Source: Diabrotica undecimpunctata (lineage: Eukaryota; Arthropoda; Insecta; Coleoptera; Chrysomelidae). From it: a DNA stretch of 64,000 nt. The position numbers and the translations under genes are program-made. A model generated the notes under the pieces. It made no database searches, had not been told where the DNA came from, and was given only the letters and a program-made list of their open reading frames with translations. Below are positions 55,959-64,000 of this stretch, one piece after another. Where the stretch lies: the NCBI RefSeq assembly GCF_040954645.1, contig NC_092803.1, positions 85,360,417 through 85,424,416 of the forward strand, read 5' to 3'. Positions within the stretch are counted from its first letter, which is position 1, and the number at the start of each line of letters is the position of its first letter.

Positions 55959-57422
55959 CATAAAATCCGGGTCACCTTGCATCTGGTGCAGTAATAACCT
56001 CTTTTAGGCTAATGTATTTTTATTTGTCATCAATGTTTGTTTTGAAAGAAAAAAAACGGTTTTTTATTGTTTTTGTTGAAATTGTTGAAACAGACATACG
56101 AAAAAAAAAAAAAAATGAAAAATACAGAATGTGGTAAAACATAAGTGGAATTTCAATGACTAATATCGCGTATTGCCTTCCCTTGCTCTAATAACCTCTT
56201 GCAGATAACAGGACATACTCTCAATTTTTCTCCGGATTACATGTTGTGGTATGTTATTCCACTCTCTCACTAACATATTCGTAAACTCCTGTGCGTTGTT
56301 AGGAGGAGGTGTATGGGTTTGAATACGTTTTTTCAAATCGTCCGAGAGATGTTCGATGGGATTCAGGTCCGGAGACCTAGCTGGCAGTTTAGCAATTAAC
56401 ATTAGTTTGTAATTCCAACCTCGTCCAAGTATTGCATACTGATCCTGGCAACGTGCGGTCGCCCATTGTTCTACATAAAAACGGCGTCTTCTCCAAGCCC
56501 TGCCATGGTGGACACAACATGTTCTTCAAGAATCCCCGCAATGTACCTTCGTGCAGTTAAGGACCCATTTTCGATGAAGGATAATTCTGTGCTGAAGTCG
56601 GAATATACACTTCCCCAAGCCATGACCGAACCTCCACCAAATGGCATTATTGGAGCAATGCAAGCTTGTCAAAATCGTTCACCGGTTCTCTTCCAAACTC
56701 TTGTCCATCGAATCCAGTTAGGCAGAAACGGGATTCATCTGAGAATAACACTTTGCTCCAATCATTAATTCCCCAATGCGCGTATTGTCGAGTAAAAGCT
56801 AGTCGTGCAACTCGATGCGCCCGGCGAAGTGGCGGTCCTGTAGCCATTACCCCATTACCCGAGAAGATAGTCCACAAGAACGAAGTCTTCTCCTGACTGT
56901 TGCAACGCTAACATTTCAATTTCGTACTTCCTGTAGACGATTTCGATGCATAACCGCAGTTGAGGTCCGGTTTCATAAAGCCCGAAACACAAGGAAACGG
57001 TCATCTCGTGCTGTGGTCGTCCTTCTTCGTCCAGAGCCAGGTCGTCTGGTTAGCAAACCAGTCTCCTGAAAGCGTTGAAGCACTCGTTGAACAATAATAA
57101 ACACTAATAATGACACTAATAAACACTAATGGTGGCAGTAATAAACGTTTGTTTGTTGCGTTTGAACAGAAAGTCGAAGCACAAAAGAGGCATTTAAAAC
57201 AAGCGGCAGTTAAAGGTACCGTTCATTTAGGGAAGTGTATAGTTTTCCGCGAAATTGGCATTATTGGAATTCTTTGTTACAAAGGAAACCGCTAAGCCGA
57301 CAACAATTCTTAGAAACATGCATTAGTTTGTATTTGTGTTATTATTATTATTTACGATAAAGCTCGTTAAAACTGAAATAACGGTGATTTTCAAGTTGAC
57401 CCGGATTTTATGATAGCGAATG
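55959..57422 (-). mobile_element. Tc1-like DNA transposon copy 2 (1,464 bp)
   Basis: It has the same ends as copy 1 (CACTCGCGATCATAAAATCC at the left; complement CATTCGCTATCATAAAATCC at the right), flanked by TA (55957-55958, 57423-57424). The transposase runs on the minus strand, opposite to drk. Confidence 0.93.
56160..57090 (-). pseudogene. Tc1-like transposase, copy 2, broken
   Basis: The helix-turn-helix region is decayed near 57000-57090. 56877-56647 reads LAFTRQYAHWGINDWSKVLF and SDESRFCLTG (first Asp). The second catalytic block reads FM, stop, NNGRPHVA, so the Gln-Asp pair is destroyed by a stop (about 56475). LPARSPDLNPIEHLSDDLKK supplies the Glu (56402-56160). DD34E type, inactive, same family as copy 1. 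Confidence 0.88.
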
Positions 57423-57942
57423 TATTTATTTTTTAATGTTAAGTATTATCGCAAGAAAATTTTCCCTGTTCATGGTTGTCTAGCTGTATTGTTCATTTTT
57501 TAAACTGAGCATTTTAATATTAAGAACTATACTTCAATTAGTATTTTGTCAACTATAACTTATTAACCAGATACATCATTATCGTTTACAGTGTAAAATT
57601 GCCTTTTTCATTATATAGGGTGCTGTCAAAATTGGCGTCCTAAAACCGGCATCCTAAATTTTCGCCTAATTCCATTTTTTCAAATGGGACACCCTGTATG
57701 TGATTAATAATTTTAGAAAAATATGATTTTCACTATCGATCTGTATTGGTATTTCCTATACCTATCTCTTTCCGTTTTCAAAAAAATTAACTTTATACAT
57801 TTTTGTCACAAAAAATTTATTTAAGCCTATGGAATATTCTGACAAAAATATCAGTTATTGCTAATTTTTAATGGTAACCTTGTTGTATTCCATTGGGTGA
57901 CAGTTATAATAATAATTTGCCTAATTTTGTTGACAAAATAAT

Positions 57943-58125
57943 AATGGCTCTTTTAGAATATACAAATGATGATTTTTAAAATTGAATTATAATTTATGGT
58001 GAGTGTAAGAGAACAGTATCCAGAACTTGCCGTGTTTTTGCTGAGAGATATCCTGAGAAGCCTCGACCAAATCGTAAAACGTTTGTTGAACAACTGTTTC
58101 CAGTTTGGTCAGTTTATAAGTATAG
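57943..58125 (+). pseudogene. DUF4817-like transposon fragment
   Basis: The plus strand reads MALLEYTNDDF, a stop, then YGECKRTVSRTCRVFAERYP and RPNRKTFVEQL, the helix-turn-helix start of some mariner-like transposases in insects. Same type as 47398-47675. Confidence 0.6.
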
Positions 58126-58127
58126 GT

Positions 58128-58222
58128 AATGGATTTTGACAAGAGCCATGACCTTGTAAATAACAGGTAAACTTGTATACGGCATCGGCATGACTCATAG
58201 CTCTTGTCAAAATCCATTAAAA
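58128..58222. repeat. Inverted repeat, arms about 24 bp
   Basis: AATGGATTTTGACAAGAGC (about 58130-58148) and its complement GCTCTTGTCAAAATCCATT (about 58200-58218) enclose about 50 bp. It follows directly on the DUF4817-like fragment. Confidence 0.7.
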
Positions 58223-58410
58223 AAAATGCTCTAAAAGGATACACTTGATTAAATAGGTATTGAAGGGATTCGTTTATTGCCTCATATCAGCTTTTCAAAA
58301 TTATCTTTTGTAAATTTTATGTTGTTTGTTTAACAGTTATTGTGAGCTGTTTCTTGGCTAGGAATAAAACTTTTCTCCAAATATGAATGTCGTAGGTTAA
58401 AAATGAATAA

Positions 58411-58925
<515 letters not shown>

Positions 58926-58929
58926 AAAG

Positions 58930-59225
58930 AGTTTACTTACGTAAGACTCCTAGCATGTTGTTTTGTTAAGTATTTTGAGAAGCTGACGATTTCTGATTTA
59001 TATCTGAGTTCGAATCTCGGCACCAACAACGACATGTTCATTTTTTAAAATAATACGAGCGTTCACCGTGTTTCGGAGGGCATGTAAAACCGTCGGTCTC
59101 CCTGGCCCCTGGGCTAGTATGCATCGATACTAGCTACTTGAAACAGGGTTAAAGATGCAATTGGCGCCGTAACCTGTCTGAAAGCAATCTCCCCGGCAAA
59201 AATGCCATACTATATTATTATTATC
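58930..59225 (+). mobile_element. Possible tRNA-derived SINE
   Basis: GAGTTCGAATCTCGGCACC (about 59009-59027) is a good B-box/T-arm sequence. It is followed by a GC-richer body (GGTCTCCCTGGCCCCTGGG) unlike the neighbourhood and a TATTATTATTATCC end. A convincing A box is not seen, so this is tentative. Confidence 0.45.
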
Positions 59226-59358
59226 CAGATTTAGCCATACGGCTCACACTCCCTCTAAGGGGAAAATTCACTCATCCCAGATACCTACGGTATCAAAAGG
59301 ATTGAGCTCTGGTGGGACTCTTTCTGGATGTCGAAAGTAGCACAGCTTTCTGCATGAT

Positions 59359-59392
<34 letters not shown>

Positions 59393-59831
59393 CATTTAGA
59401 ACCAGCCTTTTTATGTTTTTTAGGAGGTTCTTCGGAATGACTCAAGTGGTAGAAAGAATAATAGGTATCGTCTGAGTACTTTCCATTCTCCAATGTCTCC
59501 TTATTTGTATTTCCAGATCTCGGTACTTGGCGATCTTTTCGTTGTACTTAACACGCAGATTATTGTTGTTAGGTATCGTTACATCGATTACTGTTCTTTG
59601 TCTCGTTAGTGTATTAATTAGCACGAGATCTTGTCTATTATGTGCTACAGTTTGGACTGTGAGCACAGTGCGATCCCAGTATAGCTTGTAGTTGTCATTC
59701 TCAAGCATACTCTCAGAAACGTATTGAAAATATGGGAGATGGTTTGTTTGTAGAAGTCCCAGTTTAAAGCTATCTCTTGATGGAGGATCTTCCCTACTGA
59801 GTCATGCCGTTCCTTATATTCAGTTCCGATC
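59226..59831 (-). mobile_element. R4/Dong-like LINE, short 3' copy
   Basis: It aligns with the 3' part of the neighbouring copy (59832-60480): the 88-residue frame 59708-59442 (MLENDNYKLYWDRTVLTVQT) and the 3' UTR block ATACGGCTCACACTCCCT repeat there with substitutions. A deletion and a short (TA)n insertion (59364-59390) shorten the coding end. The sense-strand 3' end runs into ATAATAATAATA. Confidence 0.8.
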
Positions 59832-62415
59832 CATCCATACTCTCACAGCCATACGGCTCACACTCCCTATAAGGGGAAAATTCGCTCATCCCAGATACCT
59901 ACGGTATCAAAAGGATTGAGCTCTGGTGGGACTCTTTCCATGTTATCGAGTCTTAGGTGACTTGGTACGCCGGTGTATCTCCCAAAAATTTTCGCACGCA
60001 TCTGGACGTCGAAAGTAGCACAGCTTTCTGCATGATCTTGTATAGATGTTCATTTAGACCCAGCTTTTTTATGTTTTCTAGGAGGTTTTTCGGGATGACT
60101 CCAGTGGTAGAAAGAATAATAGGTATCGTCTGGGTACTTTTCATTCTCCATTGTCTCCTTATTTGTATTTCCAGATCTCTGTACTTGGCGATCTTTTCGT
60201 TGTACTTAACACGCAGATTATTGTTGTTAGGTATCGCCACATCGATTAGTGTTGTTTGTCTTGTAAGTTTATTAACTAGCACGAGATCTGGTCTGTTATG
60301 TGCTACAGTTTGGTCTGTGAGCACAGTGCGATCCCAGTATAGCTTGTAGTTGTCATTCTCAAGCATACTCTCAGAAACGTATTGATAATATGGGAGATGG
60401 TTTGTTTGTAGAAGTCCCAGTTTAAAAGCTATCTCTTGATGGAGGATCTTTCCTACTGAGTCATGCCGTTCCTTATAGTCAGTTGCAGCAAATGCCTGGC
60501 AGCCCCCGGTAAGATGTTGGGTGGTTTCTTGGGCTTTACATCCATGTCGGCATTTGTCGTTTTGGACCTGAGGCTCTTTGACGATATATTTCAGGTAATT
60601 TTTGGTTGGTATAACCTGATCCTGAATGGCGAGTAATGAACCTTCTGTTTCAGGGAACATCTTTCCTGATGTCAGCCAATAATTCGACGATATATTGTCG
60701 ACATAGTCTTGATTGACTTCATTCGGATGTCGCCCGTGCAGAGGTTTACCCATCCAGATGCGCATTTTTTCGTTCTTAGTAAGATGGTTTATGCGCATTT
60801 CTTGTTCCCTCAGTTTAATCGGTGTTGTGTCATCTACTGCACAAATCGCGCGATGAAGAGTAGATGTCTCCGCCTGCACCTGAAAATAAGTTCGTAAATT
60901 AGTAATCTGTTTTTCTAATTGCTCGCTTATATCAATAAGTCCTCGTCCTCCTAAATACCGCGGTAATGTCGTTCTTTCTACTGCACTTCGAGGATGGTGT
61001 TTTTGTGCCTTTGTGAGGTGTGTTCGTACTTTTCGCTGAAGGGTTTCTATATCCGTTTTAGTCCACTTAATAATCCCAAATGAGTAGCTAAGCGCGGAAA
61101 ATGCGTAGGTGTTTAATGCCTTAAACAAATTTTTACTATTAAGATGTGAGCGGAGTAGCTGTTTTACTCTTCGTATGAACTCTGATGTTAATTCGATTTT
61201 CATTTGTTTATGGTCAATTTTCCGCGCTTGCTTTACTCCTAGATATTTATACATGTCATTTTCGCCCATAGCCTTGATGTTTTGGCCATTTTGCATATCG
61301 AATCCTCCGGGCTGAACCTTACCCTTGACTATATTTAGTACACGACATTTGTCTAACCCAAAGTGCATACTGATATCATTTGAAAAAGTTTCTACAGTTT
61401 TTAGCATTTGATCTAAGTGATTTCGAGTGGAAGCCATTAGTTTCAAATCATCCATATACAACAGATGATTAAGCTTCGCCACTACAGTATTGTTGTTTTT
61501 AATGCTAAAACTTGAGTCAGTGGAGTTCAATAGCTGGGATAATGGGTTCATCGCTAGACAGAACCACAATGGACTCAACGAGTCTCCTTGAAATAGGCCG
61601 CGGTTAATTGCGATATTTTCCGTTTCGATATTGCTTTCACCAGGTATTTGGAGGTGAATTTTAGTCTTCCAATCTGTCAGTATATGTCTTAAAAAGGCCA
61701 CTATATTATCATCGACTTTATATATTCTTAATATATCTACCAGCCATTCATGCGGCACTGAGTCAAAGGCTTTCTTATAGTCAATAAAGGCAGTGAAGAG
61801 GTTCCTTTTTTTGGTGTATGCCTGGTTAGAAATGACTGAGTCGATAATAAGTTGTTCTTTGCAACCCATGGAACCCTTAGCGCATCCTTTCTGTTGAGGT
61901 TCTATGATATTGTTTAGTGCACAGTGTTGGTAGATACGCTGGGCTACACAGGATGTGACCAATTTGTACAGAGTTGGAAGACACGTAATTGGCCGGTACT
62001 TGGCTGGATCTTGGGTATTATTTTGATCCTTCGGTATTAAATAAGTTGTTCCCTGAGTTAGAAATGATGGTATTTCCTGCGGATTAGAAATAACACGATT
62101 AGTTAGTGTTGACAAGCACTCATGAGCACTCCAGAACTTCTTAAGCCAGAAGTTTTGAACTCCGTCTGGTCCAGGAGATTTCCAGTTATGAAGCTCTTTG
62201 ATGATATTTGAGACTTCTTCTGTGGTGAAGGGTTCATAGACAGTTGTACGGTAGTGTTGACAGCTGTGCGCCGTATCTTTTATCCATCCAGCATTGGTGT
62301 TAAGAGCAGCTGGTGTGGAAAGTTGATTTCCCCAAAACTCCTGAATTTCATCTTGGCTTGGATATGCTTTATTGGCACTTTCGACAGTGGAATTGAGTTT
62401 CCGATAGAACGCCTC
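59832..62415 (-). mobile_element. R4/Dong-like LINE, long 5'-truncated copy
   Basis: It contains RT and endonuclease followed by a 3' UTR that matches the shorter copy next to it. The 5' end stops abruptly at about 62415, inside the coding sequence before the RT. Confidence 0.85.
59953..62415 (-). CDS. LINE ORF: reverse transcriptase with restriction-like endonuclease (R4/Dong-like)
   Basis: The frame is open for about 820 codons; it has no start because the copy is 5' truncated (a TTG at 62115 is internal). Order: NWKSPGPDGVQNFW (upstream RT block), KYRPITCLPTLYK, TAFIDYKKAFDSV (first catalytic Asp), GLFQGDSLSPLWFCL, LLYMDDLKLMAS (Asp pair), MYKYLGV, then a Cys/His motif (CRHGCKAQETTQHLTGGC) and an endonuclease block RPDLVLVNKLTRQTTLIDVA, the PD...D-x-K-like signature of R2/R4-type LINEs. 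Uninterrupted coding suggests a young insertion. R4 and Dong are the closest families I can name; Dong is known to favour TAA repeats, and the neighbouring copy ends in such a repeat. Confidence 0.85.
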   Translation of the reverse strand, partial: EAFYRKLNSTVESANKAYPSQDEIQEFWGNQLSTPAALNTNAGWIKDTAHSCQHYRTTVYEPFTTEEVSNIIKELHNWKSPGPDGVQNFWLKKFWSAHECLSTLTNRVISNPQEIPSFLTQGTTYLIPKDQNNTQDPAKYRPITCLPTLYKLVTSCVAQRIYQHCALNNIIEPQQKGCAKGSMGCKEQLIIDSVISNQAYTKKRNLFTAFIDYKKAFDSVPHEWLVDILRIYKVDDNIVAFLRHILTDWKTKIHLQIPGESNIETENIAINRGLFQGDSLSPLWFCLAMNPLSQLLNSTDSSFSIKNNNTVVAKLNHLLYMDDLKLMASTRNHLDQMLKTVETFSNDISMHFGLDKCRVLNIVKGKVQPGGFDMQNGQNIKAMGENDMYKYLGVKQARKIDHKQMKIELTSEFIRRVKQLLRSHLNSKNLFKALNTYAFSALSYSFGIIKWTKTDIETLQRKVRTHLTKAQKHHPRSAVERTTLPRYLGGRGLIDISEQLEKQITNLRTYFQVQAETSTLHRAICAVDDTTPIKLREQEMRINHLTKNEKMRIWMGKPLHGRHPNEVNQDYVDNISSNYWLTSGKMFPETEGSLLAIQDQVIPTKNYLKYIVKEPQVQNDKCRHGCKAQETTQHLTGGCQAFAATDYKERHDSVGKILHQEIAFKLGLLQTNHLPYYQYVSESMLENDNYKLYWDRTVLTDQTVAHNRPDLVLVNKLTRQTTLIDVAIPNNNNLRVKYNEKIAKYRDLEIQIRRQWRMKSTQTIPIILSTTGVIPKNLLENIKKLGLNEHLYKIMQKAVLLSTSRCVRKFLGDTPAYQVT

Positions 62416-62815
62416 GACTCAAAAAATGCCGTAATTATGGGTATTAACAATGATAGTTCAGGGAAATAAGCAAAAAAAACTACCCTGTTTGTACACTCTA
62501 GCCAAACGAGAGTTGTTTTGAGTAGTATGGACCTCTATAGCAAGAACCTATATATGTTTCCTGCAGTCTTTTTTTGGACTTATCTTAATTATTACATTCA
62601 AAGTAGTCCTGGTTTGTTCAAATTTCAAGATTTTAAATTTCAGATGTAATGATTGGATTTGTAATAGTGTGGTCTAAAAGATTTTTTTTTTAGCACAAGT
62701 TTCTGTAGGAGGAATACTAGGACAATATTAAATTAATACCCCAATATTATCGACCCACAGCCCCCTCCTTCCACCCTCACCCCAGCCCCTCCCCATCCAT
62801 TCATCCATCCATCCG
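62416..62815. other. drk intron 3, unassigned
   Basis: No gene; a pyrimidine-rich stretch with CCATCCAT tandem words lies at 62758-62815. Confidence 0.4.
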
Positions 62816-63345
62816 ACGTATGAACTCGTCGAAGGTCTCTGCATTTAATACTCTGTTTCACTGTAGTCTGGCCAAAGGATACTGACATATTAGCCTCGCC
62901 ATATCTATTAATTAGCTCACCAGTTGCTGTTTTAAGCCTTACTGTTGCAGGCGATAATTTAAGATGACCTCGTACTACTTCTGGACGTGCAATAGTTCTT
63001 GTTGCACCTGTATCTATCAAAAACGATTCAACTGTCCGATTAAAATTCTTTTACTGAACATAATAGCAGTTCCCTTTAAATTCATAACTCTTACAGGAAC
63101 GACATCCCGAACTCTCACCAAAACTTTTGCCGTTAGGAACTCGGCATTGTCCACATCTTCGACCATCTTTAAACTTCCAGTGACCATCAAGTCTGGTCAT
63201 CAGAATTTTCTCACTATTACCGGGTATTGTTACGTCACGAGTGGTTAGTAAGCTGATAACATCTTTGTCTTCATGAAACGGCAACTCTTTACCACTAATC
63301 TCGAGAACTCTATTTTTGATATTTAATACAGAACCAACTTTTCTT
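62816..63345 (-). pseudogene. Gypsy protease-region fragment, rearranged
   Basis: The minus strand contains two pieces of gag-pol. Right piece (about 63300-63060): LTTRDVTIPGNSEKILMTRL and, after a frameshift, AEFLTAKVLVRVRDVVPVRV, which normally lie after the protease. Left piece (63025-62830): LIDTGATRTIARPEVVRGHL and LKTATGELINRYGEA, the protease itself. Their order is therefore reversed, so either two copies or a duplication/deletion is involved. It resembles, but is distinct from, the protease region of Gypsy copies 1 and 2. Confidence 0.75.
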
Positions 63346-63848
63346 ATAGTTTAGCCGCTGAAAAGAGGGAATGATCACGTGAATGGCACGCACTCTTAAA
63401 CGTTTCTCTCCCTATGTTATCACTTTTCCCACGTTTACACCGCTCAACAAAAATGAACTAACTCTCGCTATAATACATTTATACAGTTTTTTACAGGTTA
63501 TTGATTTATATTAAATTTAAACATTTTATTGGCTTTTGCGTATAGATTTAAACTCTAAATTTTAATTTTTATAGGGTGGACAAATAAAAAAGTTTATATA
63601 ATATTTCAAAAGTAGTAAACTTAAAAAAAAAAAATAAGAGATAAATTCGGTTTATAAATTTGATGGAATGCGATTCGTTTGCATAGAATATCTTTATTCG
63701 CAAGAATCGGTTGACAAAGAAATATATGATTTAAATGATTGAAAAACACGTTTTTGTTTCGATATACATTATAGTAGAGTAAAGTGCCCTAATATCGGAT
63801 ACTTTTTTTTGAACAATAATATTAGTTTTAATACGTCAATTAATTTAT
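63346..63848. other. drk intron 3, unassigned
   Basis: No gene or repeat recognised. Confidence 0.35.
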
Positions 63849-64000
63849 ACTTCATCTAATTTACTAACAGTTGCACGTCATCCGCGTCATAGCCCGTGAG
63901 GTCACATAATACCAACACGAAATATTTAGGCGGTAGGTGTGTTCTTTTTTAGAATCACTTTGCCGAGTACACTGGCATTACAGCCACTAGACATATTTTA
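63849..64000 (-). mobile_element. Second copy of the 675-bp non-autonomous element, cut by window end
   Basis: From CTTCATCTAATTTACTAAC onward it is the reverse complement of 55608-55764 with few differences. The rest lies outside the window. Confidence 0.8.

Noticed and set aside
62254..62469. 71-residue plus-strand ORF
   Set aside because: Antisense to the R4/Dong-like LINE coding frame, which extends to about 62415.

Overview
The window is a repeat-dense piece of an insect genome, possibly a beetle (the species is inference). The only host gene I recognise is drk, the insect GRB2 orthologue (SH3-SH2-SH3 adaptor). It lies on the + strand with coding exons at 36167-36244, 53110-53207 and 58473-58592. 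These encode the first SH3 domain and the first part of the SH2 domain; the rest must lie beyond the right edge. Introns of 16.9 kb and 5.3 kb, and a third of more than 5.4 kb, are filled with transposable elements and (TA)n tracts.

Left third (1-25 kb): a cut LTR (1-910), a foldback element (1949-2293), a deleted I-group LINE on the minus strand, a second foldback element, then two related Ty3/Gypsy elements, each inserted in an older LINE. Copy 1 (6781-10877, minus) is decayed and lacks RNase H and integrase. Copy 2 (12745-18863, plus) looks intact, with LTRs identical by eye and one 1,807-codon ORF. That ORF carries an N-terminal SAP-like domain, a coiled coil, capsid-like gag, protease, RT, RNase H and integrase, and then a C-terminal macrodomain resembling the ADP-ribose hydrolase TARG1/OARD1 plus a CCCH zinc finger. 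piggyBac and LINE relics and a satellite of about 121 bp follow.

Middle (25-36 kb): a Gypsy-type deletion derivative (25628-30225) sits in a (TA)n tract. Its 5' LTR is interrupted by a 1,535-bp unit with TG...CA ends and a 4-bp target duplication. This unit carries 11 hairpins whose stems covary around a near-constant loop, CCGTAAGTC. Next come a terminal-inverted-repeat element with a LINE inserted in it (14-bp TSD), a LINE split by a Tc1 element, and the sequence upstream of drk.

Right (36-64 kb, drk introns): a piggyBac element with TTAA ends, a copia deletion derivative with a half-tRNA-type primer site, piggyBac, LINE and DUF4817-type relics, a 38-bp perfect palindrome, one Tigger/pogo element inside another, foldback elements, a second Tc1 copy, two adjacent R4/Dong-like LINE copies and a Gypsy fragment. 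All assignments are from reading translations and repeats by eye; no database search was run.
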